A stretch of 64,000 nucleotides of DNA from Bradyrhizobium sp. NDS-1 (GTDB taxonomy: Bacteria; Pseudomonadota; Alphaproteobacteria; Rhizobiales; Xanthobacteraceae). Of this stretch, positions 9,335 to 18,720 are shown piece after piece. The translations under genes were made by a program, and so were the position numbers. The DNA is taken from NCBI RefSeq assembly GCF_032918005.1, contig NZ_CP136628.1, positions 4,945,501-5,009,500 of the forward strand, written 5' to 3'. Numbering within the stretch: position 1 is the stretch's first letter; each line of letters begins with the position of its first letter. The notes beneath the pieces were generated by a model that was not told the origin of the DNA, did not search any database, and saw nothing but the letters and a program-made list of their open reading frames with translations.

Positions 9335-10681
9335 TCAAGCTGCGTTCTCCGCCAATCTGAACCGCAACGTGAACTCGGCGCCGCCGCCGGGAAGGTTCTC
9401 CACCGCGACCATTGCCGCATGATCGTCCGCGACGCCGCGCACGATCGAGAGCCCCAGGCCCGCGCCGTCGCTGCGCTGTCGGTCGCGGCGCCAGAAGCGC
9501 TGGAAGATCAGCTCGCGCTCGGCCTCGGCGATGCCTGGACCGCAATCGCGCACCTGCACCGATCCGTCCTCGCCCACTTCGACCTCGACGGCGGTGTCCC
9601 TGGCCGTGAACTTGATGGCATTTTCGGCGAGGTTGAAGATCGCGCGCTGGAGCATCTCCGAATTGCCGTGGATCATCACCGGCGCATCAGGGCCTTTCAA
9701 CGCGATGTCCTTGTGCTGTGCGATCGCGAGCGGCGCGATTGCGCCGACAACTTCGGCGCAGATGGCGTGCAAGTCCGCGGTCTCGCCGGGATCGAGCACC
9801 AGCGTGTCGAGCTCGGCGATCTCCAGCAACTGGGCGACGATGCGGCCCATGGCTTCGATGTCGGCGAGCAGCGCCTGCCGGGCCGCGCCGTCGCCCAGCG
9901 TCTCGATCCGCGTTCGCAGGATCGTAAGCGGCGTGCGCAGCTGATGCGCAGCATCGGCCGTGAACTGCCGCTGCACCCGAAACCCGTCCTCGAGCCGGTC
10001 GAGCGCCTGGTTCACCGCCGTAACCAGAGGCATGATCTCGCGCGGGATCTGCTTCGTCGGCAGGCGGATATCGGTGCGTGCCGGCCCGATATTGCTGGCC
10101 TCCTCGGAAGCCTTCCACAGCGGCGCGATTGCACGGCGGAAGATGAAGATGTCGGTTGCGAGCAGGACCAGCAGGATCGGGATCGTGATCCAGCCGACCC
10201 GCCGGAAGAAATTCGAGACGATGTCGTCGATGATGACGTCGCGATGCGCGAGATCTTCGGCGACCTGAACGCGGACCGTCCTGCCGTCGATGATCCGGGT
10301 GACGCCGGCGCCGGAAATCGTATCGGATGGCCGACGCGTCGCAGCGCCGGCCTTTCTATACGAGGAAAACAGCAACCGGCCTTCCCCATCGCGAATGTCG
10401 TATTGATAGCGCCCGTAAGCGTCCGAATAGAGCCCGCGCAGACTATCGGGCAGGTTGAACGTGAGCGAGCCGTCCGGCTGGATGACGATGCGCTCCGCCA
10501 GCACCTCGGCCTGAGCGCGCATGCCGTCGCGGTGCAACTGCTCGATCTCGGAATTGAGCAGCCAGAACAGCACCAACGGCAGGACGATGGCGACCATTGC
10601 GACCGCCACGATGTGCAGGAAGACGATCCGCCAGATCAGCGATTTGAACGCGAACGATCCGGCACGGCCACCGAGAGCCAC
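9335..10681 (-). CDS. sensor histidine kinase, TctE-like
   Basis: This membrane sensor autophosphorylates and passes phosphate to the regulator encoded just upstream. The start is GTG 10681, one base after the regulator's TAG stop, so the two are translationally coupled. Of 448 aa, TM1 is at about 16-40, a periplasmic sensor of about 120 residues resembles the N-terminal domain of TctE-type kinases, TM2 is at about 163-182, and a linker follows. The phosphoacceptor is His246 in DAAHQLRTPL. The ATPase shows the N-box NLAENAIKF and the glycine box GAGLGLSIV. TctE-type kinases usually sense carboxylates. As it converges on the TRAP genes, it may control them; this is inference. Confidence 0.9.
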   Translation of the reverse strand: MALGGRAGSFAFKSLIWRIVFLHIVAVAMVAIVLPLVLFWLLNSEIEQLHRDGMRAQAEVLAERIVIQPDGSLTFNLPDSLRGLYSDAYGRYQYDIRDGEGRLLFSSYRKAGAATRRPSDTISGAGVTRIIDGRTVRVQVAEDLAHRDVIIDDIVSNFFRRVGWITIPILLVLLATDIFIFRRAIAPLWKASEEASNIGPARTDIRLPTKQIPREIMPLVTAVNQALDRLEDGFRVQRQFTADAAHQLRTPLTILRTRIETLGDGAARQALLADIEAMGRIVAQLLEIAELDTLVLDPGETADLHAICAEVVGAIAPLAIAQHKDIALKGPDAPVMIHGNSEMLQRAIFNLAENAIKFTARDTAVEVEVGEDGSVQVRDCGPGIAEAERELIFQRFWRRDRQRSDGAGLGLSIVRGVADDHAAMVAVENLPGGGAEFTLRFRLAENAA

Positions 10682-10682
10682 G

Positions 10683-11357
10683 CTATTTTTCCTCGGACAT
10701 GAGATAGCCGACCCCGCGGATGGTATGGATCACCACCTTGACGCCGTGCTCGGCGAGCTGCTTGCGCAGGCGCGAGACGTAGACCTCGACCGCGTTGGAT
10801 GCGACTTCGCCTTCGAGCCCGAAAATGTGGTCCTCGACGTTCTTCTTCGGCACCACCCGCCCCTGCCGGCGCAACAGGATCTCCAGCACCGAGGTCTCGC
10901 GCGCAGACATGACCCGCGGCTGGCCATCGACGAAGATCTGGCGACTCTCGGTGTCGTAGACGAGATTGGCGAGACTGAGCGAGCGTCCGAGCAGCTGCCC
11001 TGGTCGGCGCAGGATGGCCTCCAGCCTGGCCACCAGCTCCTCCATCGCGAACGGCTTCGCCAGATAATCGTCGGCGCCGCTGCGCAGGCCGGTGACACGG
11101 TCCCGCAAGCCGCCGCGCGCCGTCAGCACCAGCACCGGCAGCGGCTCCATCTGGTGGCGCAGCTCGCGCAGCACCGACAGGCCATCGCCGTCAGGCAGGC
11201 CAAGGTCGAGGATCATCGCGGCATAGCTGACGCTGCTGACGGCCTCGCGCGCCTCGGCCACGCTGCGGACGATGTCGCTCTCATAGCCGGCCGCCGCCAG
11301 CCCGCCGGCAACGAGCCGCGACAGCTCGACATTGTCCTCGACGATCAGAAGGCGCAT
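10683..11357 (-). CDS. OmpR-type response regulator, TctD-like
   Basis: This is the partner of the adjacent sensor kinase. I start it at ATG 11357, which gives the standard receiver N-terminus MRLLIVEDN; the open frame upstream is not family-like. The receiver domain (1-115) has the acidic pair in VEDN, phosphoacceptor Asp51 in LDLGLPDGDG, and Lys101 in YLAKPF. The winged-helix DNA-binding domain (about 125-220) ends in HTIRGVGYLM, as in OmpR/PhoB proteins. At 224 aa it is complete. It probably activates transport genes in response to a carboxylate; the TRAP operon at 7.0-9.3 kb is the nearest candidate. Confidence 0.92.
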   Translation of the reverse strand: MRLLIVEDNVELSRLVAGGLAAAGYESDIVRSVAEAREAVSSVSYAAMILDLGLPDGDGLSVLRELRHQMEPLPVLVLTARGGLRDRVTGLRSGADDYLAKPFAMEELVARLEAILRRPGQLLGRSLSLANLVYDTESRQIFVDGQPRVMSARETSVLEILLRRQGRVVPKKNVEDHIFGLEGEVASNAVEVYVSRLRKQLAEHGVKVVIHTIRGVGYLMSEEK

Positions 11358-11591
11358 CTTGGTCCCGCCGGATGTTCCGGTATCGCGCGCGGCTCGCGCC
11401 GCATCTGCGCTCTTTTCCAGCATTCGGCGCGCCCCGGCCAGCGAAAAGCGCACGAGGCGGTCGGCCTCTGTCAGGTCGGTGTAAGCCAATCGCGCCCGCA
11501 CCCACGAGGACGGAAGGGCGGCCGTCCGGTGCCGGCCTACATCCAGCGCAGATCGAACATTTCCGCTTCCGTCCCGGAGCGGCTGCCCGTG

Positions 11592-14500
11592 TCATGCGTC
11601 CCGGTTCGTCTCAGGAGCGCCTTCGACGCGCGCGAACGGATTGCCGTATACCGAATAGGCCAGCCAGGTGAGTTCCTTCCGGCTCTTGGCTGCCTCGCGA
11701 GCGGTTCGGACGGCATCCACCAGCGCATCTCCGTCCTTGAGCGAGCGATAGAACGCCTCGGCAAAACTGTAGGCCAGCTTGTCGTCCACCGACCACAGCG
11801 CTCCGACCAGCGCGCCCGCGCCCAGTTCGGAGAACGGCCGCAGGAATGCATCGACAAACCCGGCGACACCCCCGCCGATACCACGTCCCGAGCGCCCGGT
11901 CTGACAGGCATTGATGAAGATGGTTGGCCTCGGTCCGCTCTCCGCGAAGCGGGCAAAGGCCTTGACCTGATCCGCTGAGAGCGAATCCTGCGCAAAGGTG
12001 CCGTCCACGTTGGTCCCCGCCATCAAGAGGTCGGCTGTCATGACCGCCCGCTGTGCCGCTTCGCCATGGCAGGCAAAGTGCAGAACGTCGCATTCCCTGG
12101 CATCCTTCCGAAGAAAGTCGGCCACCGAGATGCTGTCGGGCGTCACTTCGCGGGGCTCGCCGAACAGCCTGGCCAGCATCTGACGTTCAGCATCGGCGCC
12201 CGCGAGCCGCAGGGCGGGATCGAGATAGGTCGGGATCACGCATTTGATGCGATCGCTGCGCATCGCAAGCTTCGGTCCCGGCCACGGCGTGCTGTGCAGC
12301 CAGCGGACCAGCCCCCATTCCGCGAGGAAGCCCTTGCCGTCCAACCCGGACTTCCGATCGTTGATGTAAAGCAGCTCCCACGGAATGAAGGGCTCCTCCG
12401 AGATGACCTGGATCGCGCGGATCGCCTCGCGATGGGTCCAAAGGGCTTCGCGGACCTTGTCGGGCAACAACTCGTTTGCCATGACAATTCCGTTTGCCTG
12501 GAGGCGCAACAGGAACTGGTCGTACAGCCGGTTCGTCGCGAGCCAGGAGTTCTCGATCCCCTTGAAGATCTCCGCAACATAGACGTCGCGGGAGAAGCCG
12601 CCGGGAAGCGTGCGCGATTCCGAAACCGCGATATTCGGATCGACGCATGCAAGATCGAAGCGCAGCGTTACCTTGCCACTGTCCACGATCTCGTAGATCC
12701 GCAGCACCGCCGGCTCGTTCGGATGTGCCGCCATGGCCAGCCCGGCCTGGCTCTGACGCAAGGTCTTGCTGTCCACATCGACGAACACGGGAGCCAAGGC
12801 AAAAGACGCGAGAATGCGTGGCCCCTGCCGCGCTTCGACGAGGATGTCCGCTGCGCCCTCGGCGGTGCCTTCCACGAGGAATCGTAGCGCCTCCGCCCGT
12901 CGGTCCCGCGGTATGTCGATCTCTGCGCTGGCTTCACCGATGACCCGGCAGTTCTTGCGTGCGATGACTTCGACGACGATGGCGCGGGACGTGTCGACGT
13001 TGACCGGCGCATCCGAGGCGGTGGACGTTTGTGTTTCCGCAGCCTGGATCTTCTCGCGGGAAACCGTGACGAACAGCGGGACCGGCTTTCTCGGCGGCGG
13101 ATGAGACTCGATCTCTGCGGCAAAATAGCAGGCAACGGTTCGTGGATCGGGCGAAGGTGCCGAGGGCGCCGTCTCGACTGCTCGCGGTGCCTGCCTGGGC
13201 GCAGGCGGTGCAGCCGCAGGAGCGGCACGCGTTCGCGATCGCCGCAACGTAAGTGCGTCCAATGTCGAGCCGGATCCGGGGCCCTCCCGATCACCGGCGA
13301 CGACTTCCAGCTGGGCTTCGTCAGTGGACGCAGCTCTCACGGTCGAGCGGCGCGATGTCGTCCGCCGCAGCTCGAATTGCTCCCTGGCTCCGCCAGGGCG
13401 GGGCACGCCGACACCCAGCCATTCGCTCACCTTCAGCGGAACGATGTCTGTTGCGAAGTACGTGGTGTGAATGACGGCGTCCGTATTGCCGAAGGCAAAC
13501 GTCGCATCGTCCGCGAGGCGCGAGCCCCGGGTTCCAAACGACGTCATCGACGCTGTATCCACCACCAGATCGTTGTCGAGCCGAAACAGGCGATTTGTCA
13601 CGCGATCGGCGATGAACTCGGCGAACTCCTTCGTCATGCCCTTGCTGGGTTCGACCTGCGCGACAAAATTCGACGTGATCGCATAGTAGGTCGCGAGCCC
13701 CTCGAGAGGACCGGCAGCTCCGTTCAACTCCATGACCAGGTCGCTTGTGGGCCGCATGGCGGCCAGTCCAGGCACCCTCTGCTCGTCGATGGCGACTTCG
13801 GACAACGCCTGCACGAAACGGCCGACGGTCTCGATCCCCTGCGACACGATCGGACTGAGCGCGGCCCCTCCCGTCAGGTAGGAAACCGCACGGACGCCGG
13901 CCATGATCCCGTTGGTGTAGAGATCGATCATCGCCGCCCAGTTCTCGGGCTCGGCCAGATGCGTTCCGGCATTGGTGCAGCCGACGAAGATGGCCTTGCC
14001 GAGCCGGATGTCCGGTCGCTCGTCCGCAAGCAGATTTTCGACCACGCGATAGACCAGTCCGCCGCGGCTGTGGACGACGGCATCGATCGAGGACTTCTCG
14101 GGAATTCCGAGAGCCTGCAACGCCGCAAGAAGAGCGGCCGCGTTTTCTTCCGGCGTTGCGGTCAGGGTCTTGTGGTCGAAGCCGAGCACGGCGTCGTAGT
14201 GCTCGTAGGCTCCTGAAAGAAACGCCCGTCCGCTGTCCGAGCCCACAAGCTGCGCGAAGCCGCTCGCGGTCGACGAGAACGTGCCGTGCACCATGAGCAG
14301 GATCTTCAGCGGACGATCCTGCGGCAAGCGAGGTCGCGCCGATCCCGCCGGTGTCCATGCTGCCGGATCGAGCCCCGCTATCGTCACGAGGCCCTCTTCC
14401 CGGTCTCCGTCGATATAGTCGGTCGCCGCATCGATGGCCCGTCTGGCGACGAACTTCAGCACATAGGCGCGGACCGGATCGATCAGCTTGTCGGAGACCC

Positions 14501-14957
14501 AGTCAAGAACGGGACCACGCCTGCCGGTCGCCGTCGCGACTCCTCGGGCGGAGCCCCTCGTTCCGGCCGTCAGCGGGAACACCAGAACCTGCGCACCACG
14601 GCGCTGCCCCGATGAACGGGCGGCCTGCTGCGGATAGGTCCAGGCATAGACACCGCCTGCCCCCTCGATCAGGACCATCGCCCTCTCGGACGGGCCGACC
14701 TCCACCTCGATCTGCGTCGGCGTCTGCGCATCCCGTCGCAACACGCGCGTTCCAGGGCGCGTCGGCGCTATTTCAACTTCGGCAGCGATGGTGAAGCCCG
14801 ACGCCGACAACGCTCTCCTGAGATGATCCGTGCCGCTCATCCGGCTGACGGCCGCGCGGCGCAATCCCCCGCGGAGAGCGCCACCGCCAACCACCGTGAC
14901 CTCGACGTCATCGGGACTTTGAACCACGATCCCGTTCGCTACCTCGATTGCAGCCAT
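11592..14957 (-). CDS. lipase-like alpha/beta hydrolase fused to a CHAT protease domain
   Basis: This 1121-residue protein joins two hydrolases. Residues about 1-100 form an uncharacterised beta-rich N-terminus. Residues about 215-500 resemble a PGAP1/lipase-type alpha/beta hydrolase: oxyanion motif MVHGTFSST at 222-230 and nucleophile elbow VVHSRGG with Ser297. A Pro/Ala/Arg-rich linker covers about 570-610, then a beta-rich domain at about 625-730. The C-terminal CHAT (caspase-HetF-associated) domain, about 810-1110, has the Cys-His dyad: His964 in HFACHGEA and Cys1018 in FINACQTG. The start ATG follows an AGGGG site. It is the last gene of the CHAT, membrane protein, lipase-CHAT set. CHAT proteases such as separase and Craspase cleave proteins on a signal; the lipase part may be an effector on membranes. 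This job is inference. Confidence 0.85.
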   Translation of the reverse strand: MAAIEVANGIVVQSPDDVEVTVVGGGALRGGLRRAAVSRMSGTDHLRRALSASGFTIAAEVEIAPTRPGTRVLRRDAQTPTQIEVEVGPSERAMVLIEGAGGVYAWTYPQQAARSSGQRRGAQVLVFPLTAGTRGSARGVATATGRRGPVLDWVSDKLIDPVRAYVLKFVARRAIDAATDYIDGDREEGLVTIAGLDPAAWTPAGSARPRLPQDRPLKILLMVHGTFSSTASGFAQLVGSDSGRAFLSGAYEHYDAVLGFDHKTLTATPEENAAALLAALQALGIPEKSSIDAVVHSRGGLVYRVVENLLADERPDIRLGKAIFVGCTNAGTHLAEPENWAAMIDLYTNGIMAGVRAVSYLTGGAALSPIVSQGIETVGRFVQALSEVAIDEQRVPGLAAMRPTSDLVMELNGAAGPLEGLATYYAITSNFVAQVEPSKGMTKEFAEFIADRVTNRLFRLDNDLVVDTASMTSFGTRGSRLADDATFAFGNTDAVIHTTYFATDIVPLKVSEWLGVGVPRPGGAREQFELRRTTSRRSTVRAASTDEAQLEVVAGDREGPGSGSTLDALTLRRSRTRAAPAAAPPAPRQAPRAVETAPSAPSPDPRTVACYFAAEIESHPPPRKPVPLFVTVSREKIQAAETQTSTASDAPVNVDTSRAIVVEVIARKNCRVIGEASAEIDIPRDRRAEALRFLVEGTAEGAADILVEARQGPRILASFALAPVFVDVDSKTLRQSQAGLAMAAHPNEPAVLRIYEIVDSGKVTLRFDLACVDPNIAVSESRTLPGGFSRDVYVAEIFKGIENSWLATNRLYDQFLLRLQANGIVMANELLPDKVREALWTHREAIRAIQVISEEPFIPWELLYINDRKSGLDGKGFLAEWGLVRWLHSTPWPGPKLAMRSDRIKCVIPTYLDPALRLAGADAERQMLARLFGEPREVTPDSISVADFLRKDARECDVLHFACHGEAAQRAVMTADLLMAGTNVDGTFAQDSLSADQVKAFARFAESGPRPTIFINACQTGRSGRGIGGGVAGFVDAFLRPFSELGAGALVGALWSVDDKLAYSFAEAFYRSLKDGDALVDAVRTAREAAKSRKELTWLAYSVYGNPFARVEGAPETNRDA

Positions 14958-15042
14958 GTCTTCGCCCCTCTTCCAGACGACCTTTTGGTCACGTTCTCAT
15001 GTGCCGCCGGGCGCACGCCGGCGCCCTTCCGACCGCACGAGG

Positions 15043-16665
15043 TCAAGGTTTGACCGTCGACTGGGACGCAGGAGGCGCGGCCCAGCCGAGCAGGTTGCCA
15101 TCAAGCGCCGACGACTTCCGGATCAGCTTGTTGGCTTCGATGTAGGCTTCGGCCGTGGACGGCACGAGGTATCCGATCACCGCGCCGAGAACTCCGAAAG
15201 AAGCGACGATCCCGGCGTACCACTGCAACGGGATGGCCGGCATTTCCAGACCGAAGGCCCTGGTGACCAACACAAAGCTGACGAGAAGGCTGAACATGAC
15301 TGACGCCATGACGACCGCATGGGTCGCGCCGTCCCTCAGCCTCGCCTCGTGATAATCAAGTCGATCCGCCCTCAGCCGCACATCGAGAAGAATGCTCAGG
15401 ACCACCGTATTGACCAGGAAGATCAGGGAAAACAGCGAGCTCGCCGCAAGCGGATGACTCTTCGCCAGCCAGCCTTCCGCAATCGGAATTGTGCTGTAGG
15501 TGATCCAGAGTATGAAAATGCCGGCCAGATAGGAGCACGCTCCGAAGACCGCGTAAGAGCTCCAGGGCAGCGCGTACAATGAGGGACGAGCGAAATTCGT
15601 CGAGGCCTTCGGATAGATCGCAAAGAAGATCGAGATCGTCAGGGCTGCCGCATGCGCGAGGGAGGAGAAGCCTCCGGCCAGCGAACCAACCGCAAACTTC
15701 TTCGGCAGATCAAGGAAGAACAACGGCGCGACAGAGAACGCGAAGTCGAGAACGAAGATGATCACCAGCGGCGCAAACGGCAGCGGCTGGGGCAGAACGG
15801 TCTGATAGCCGAAACTGGAAATGAGCTCCGTCCTGGAATCGCGCCTGTCGACCACCGACAACGTCGCCTCGGCCAGTCGACGCTGGTACGCAACCCGCAG
15901 ATCCTCACACTCCTCCGCGATGAAATCGGAAATCTCAAGCACCAGCTCCCGCGCATCGACATCCGACACCATGATGTCTTCCGTGAGCAGGAGTGCCCTG
16001 GCCGATCGCCGCAGCATTCGCCGATACTGCCGCTCCAGCGCGTCGAATTCGCCTTTCCGGGCACGAAAGAACCTCCCGAAGCGCCTGTTGCCGCGCAAAT
16101 CGACGAAACTGGTATGAAGGGAAGCGACCTGCTTGATCATGGCCGCCGCACCGGCGGCGAGCACGTCGTCATCCTGGTTGAGCGCCTTCTCGATCAGTCT
16201 CGTCGGAACGCCATAGCCTTCGAGCTCACGCTGCAACTCCGGCCTTGCCCGCTCGGTCACCTTGATGGGCGAGCGCGCGATGGCCACGATGACGGTTTCC
16301 ACCGCCTGGGGATAGCGCGCCAGCGTCTGCATCATCGTTCGCAGAAACGCGATCACCCGGCATAGGAGCGGCAGATGAGGCACCAGCACCATGAATGCGA
16401 TCGTCGCCGGTATGGCAACGAGCCATCCGGCTCCACGTCCGGGATAGAGAAGATTCGTCAGCCAATGGATCTGGCTCACGAGAAACACATAGAAGACCAC
16501 GGCTATCGTGACATAGGCGATCACCGCAAAATAATAGCGATCGCGCATCACGGCGTAGCGAATCTCCGCACTTTCGAAGGGAGCGTGGAAGTCGACCGCG
16601 CTGACGATGCAGATCGCAATCGCACCGAGGCAGAGAGCGACGACGGACGGGTCAAGGCCGTACAT
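15043..16665 (-). CDS. polytopic membrane protein of the CHAT gene set
   Basis: I do not recognise a family. The 540 residues show three hydrophobic helices in the first 115 residues, a cytoplasm-like charged region at about 120-290 rich in Arg, Glu and Leu, with helical and perhaps coiled-coil stretches, and about six more helices at 295-510. A soluble 30-residue tail ends it. No enzyme motif is evident. The gene begins 12 bp after the stop of the upstream CHAT gene and ends 85 bp before the start of the lipase-CHAT gene, so the three are very likely one operon. In this context it could be the membrane sensor, or the target or pore acted on by the CHAT proteins; both are guesses. Confidence 0.8.
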   Translation of the reverse strand: MYGLDPSVVALCLGAIAICIVSAVDFHAPFESAEIRYAVMRDRYYFAVIAYVTIAVVFYVFLVSQIHWLTNLLYPGRGAGWLVAIPATIAFMVLVPHLPLLCRVIAFLRTMMQTLARYPQAVETVIVAIARSPIKVTERARPELQRELEGYGVPTRLIEKALNQDDDVLAAGAAAMIKQVASLHTSFVDLRGNRRFGRFFRARKGEFDALERQYRRMLRRSARALLLTEDIMVSDVDARELVLEISDFIAEECEDLRVAYQRRLAEATLSVVDRRDSRTELISSFGYQTVLPQPLPFAPLVIIFVLDFAFSVAPLFFLDLPKKFAVGSLAGGFSSLAHAAALTISIFFAIYPKASTNFARPSLYALPWSSYAVFGACSYLAGIFILWITYSTIPIAEGWLAKSHPLAASSLFSLIFLVNTVVLSILLDVRLRADRLDYHEARLRDGATHAVVMASVMFSLLVSFVLVTRAFGLEMPAIPLQWYAGIVASFGVLGAVIGYLVPSTAEAYIEANKLIRKSSALDGNLLGWAAPPASQSTVKP

Positions 16666-16677
16666 TGATGAGATCCG

Positions 16678-17898
16678 CTATGATCCAGCTCGGTCCACGA
16701 AAATTTCTCCGTCGAGGCCGCGCATGTACAGAACCGGCGAGATCCATTCGGCGAATTGCCGCGCCTTCAACTCGGCTCGGGTATGCGCCAGCGCCGCCTG
16801 TATCGATACGTTGTCGGCGAGATAGGTGTAGAACGTATCGGCAAAGACCAGCCCCATGTTGTCGCTGATCTCGAACTGCATGGCGATCACCGCGGGGACG
16901 CCGCCTTGAATGAGCTCGGCGGCGGTGCTCGAAAACAGGGACCCGTCGGCTTGCGCCCCGCTACAGGAGTTCAGGACGACGAGGCTTGGCGTCTGGCCGG
17001 GCTGGGTGAGAAACACTCTCAACGCGTCGGCGTACAGCCTCGTCCCGCTCGATCCGCCCTCTTCCTGCACCACGATGAAGCCCATTTGCCGATCCGGATC
17101 GTGCCCGCCATGACCGATGAAGTGAAACAGATCCCACCGCTTGCCATCATCTCCCCTCAGGAAGCGACGGTTGAGATCGCGCGCCTTCGCCGAGGGAATC
17201 CAGGACAGCTTCAGTCTCTTGCCGTCGTTCAGTTCGTTCAGCGCCTTCTTGATCGCGACCTGCTCGGCGTCGACCTCGATTTCGTCCAGCGGAAAGCCGT
17301 TCAGGACCTTGACCCGCGCAGCCATGCCCAGCATCCGTATCGGCCTCGCCGCGCACATCCGGCGGTCCTCGCCATAGTCGTCGACGGCGCGCGTGAACGG
17401 TGTGCTCTGGGAGGTCGTCACATAGAAACGGTTCTTCCTGTCGTACATCGTTTCCCAGGGCACATAGGCGAGCGCGGGATCGCTGACCCGCAAGCGGATC
17501 AGGAACGGCTCGTCGTCTCTTCGCGCCGCCTGGAAACATTCCTGATAGAGTTCGAGGATCTTTCGCTGGAAGATGAAGTCGAAGAGTTGCGAACCGACCT
17601 CCTGCACGATCCGCTCGTCCGATCCCGCAGCCAGGACTCCGGCAGCATCGCGGATGGCAGGTCTTGGCTCATCACCGCCGTTTGCCGTGTCCGGGGCTCG
17701 CCGGCGTAGCACGACCTCGGCGCTGCGCGCGGCAGAGCTCTGGAGGATCGCTTCCTGCAACGGTCTCAGGTTCTGACGAAAACTCGGCTTGAGCTTCTCG
17801 ACTTCGATCTCTCGGCTCGACGAATTATATTCCGCGACGATGCGGCAATAATCTTCGCCACAATCTTCGATGGTCAGATTGAAAACGACTTTCGCCAC
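16678..17898 (-). CDS. CHAT domain-containing protein
   Basis: This is a 406-residue protein with a C-terminal CHAT peptidase domain. I chose GTG 17898 because AGGG lies seven bases upstream and the sequence then begins with a beta-strand pattern (VVFNLTIED); the frame stays open to 17973. Residues about 1-100 are an uncharacterised N-terminal domain. The CHAT domain at about 120-400 has the motif VPWETMYD, then His263 in FHFIGHGGHD and Cys312 in LNSCSGAQ, the expected Cys-His dyad. PAVIAMQFEISD is another common CHAT element. There is no signal peptide, so it is probably cytoplasmic. It is the first gene of the three-gene operon. Confidence 0.85.
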   Translation of the reverse strand: MAKVVFNLTIEDCGEDYCRIVAEYNSSSREIEVEKLKPSFRQNLRPLQEAILQSSAARSAEVVLRRRAPDTANGGDEPRPAIRDAAGVLAAGSDERIVQEVGSQLFDFIFQRKILELYQECFQAARRDDEPFLIRLRVSDPALAYVPWETMYDRKNRFYVTTSQSTPFTRAVDDYGEDRRMCAARPIRMLGMAARVKVLNGFPLDEIEVDAEQVAIKKALNELNDGKRLKLSWIPSAKARDLNRRFLRGDDGKRWDLFHFIGHGGHDPDRQMGFIVVQEEGGSSGTRLYADALRVFLTQPGQTPSLVVLNSCSGAQADGSLFSSTAAELIQGGVPAVIAMQFEISDNMGLVFADTFYTYLADNVSIQAALAHTRAELKARQFAEWISPVLYMRGLDGEIFVDRAGS

Positions 17899-18668
17899 GA
17901 CGCAACCCTCAGCCGCGCACATGCCAGCGCAGAATAAGCGCCTGCAAGGAAGTCTCCAGCGGGCAAGGTCCACACCGTATGGGCTTAATGCCCCAGCATT
18001 TCAGCGCCCCGAGCGCTTCAACGACGGTGCAGGCCGCAACCACCCGCGATTTTCGGTATCGCTTCTCCGTATTTCGGGACCGGCATTCTGCCGGCAACTC
18101 CGTTCTTCGTTCAGGCCATCCACGATCCGGTGCACGGCCTCAGTTCAAATCCGTTAGGATCAGTGTCGATAGGGTACACAGGCAAAGCTCGCGCCGGCCT
18201 CCTCCTGAGCATGCCCGGCCCCGGTCGCAGCGGCGCACCGCACGGCGTCGTTCGGCGCAATCAACGAAAGGTTGCCGGGCGCTAGATTGTCTAGCGGATT
18301 TCCTCAGGCCTGATTGTGAAGCATTTCACACATCTCGTTTTGGTGATGAGGCAGACGGCGCTGGCCCGATATAGATTTCGAGTTTTTCGATTGACGTTCT
18401 TTCGCCGCTGTTTCGCCAGGACGAGTCAAGCGGCTTCGCAGCCCGGCAGATGGATTGGCGAAGCCGATCGCCTGAACAGCCCGATGGCGTTGATACGAAA
18501 TGGGAGCCAGGCCCCCGGCGGCGGGCCGATCGTGCCTTTCCACCGGTTTGCCTCGACTTGCCAGATGGTTGACCGCATCCGCCGGCCGGCCTGCCCTCAC
18601 CCCACCTCTGCTGTGCATGGGGTTGTTTTCCACATTTTTGGTGTGGCGCCGTCGGACAAGCCGCAACG
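17899..18668. other. long intergenic region upstream of the CHAT operon
   Basis: About 770 bp without a supportable gene. It must carry the CHAT operon promoter on the minus strand. Short open frames occur on both strands, none with a ribosome-binding site plus a recognisable sequence. A tRNA-like T-loop string near 18145 does not fold into a tRNA. The segment 18300-18420 is AT-richer than its surroundings. It may be a remnant of the junction between the CHAT block and the core. Confidence 0.35.
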
Positions 18669-18702
18669 ACAACGCCCCGGAGCCTTCGCTCCGGGGCGTT
18701 GT
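18669..18702 (-). terminator. intrinsic terminator after the TRAP binding protein gene
   Basis: Perfect 15-base arms at 18669-18683 and 18688-18702 enclose a four-base loop. The hairpin lies 19 bp after the stop of the DctP gene ending at 18721. The T-run beyond the stem is weak on the minus strand and better on the plus strand (TTTT). Confidence 0.7.
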
Positions 18703-18720
18703 TTTCGGTAGGTCAGACGA

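Noticed and set aside
18140..18160. GTTCAAATC string resembling a tRNA T-loop
   Set aside because: The flanking bases do not pair as a T-stem and no anticodon arm or acceptor stem can be drawn.
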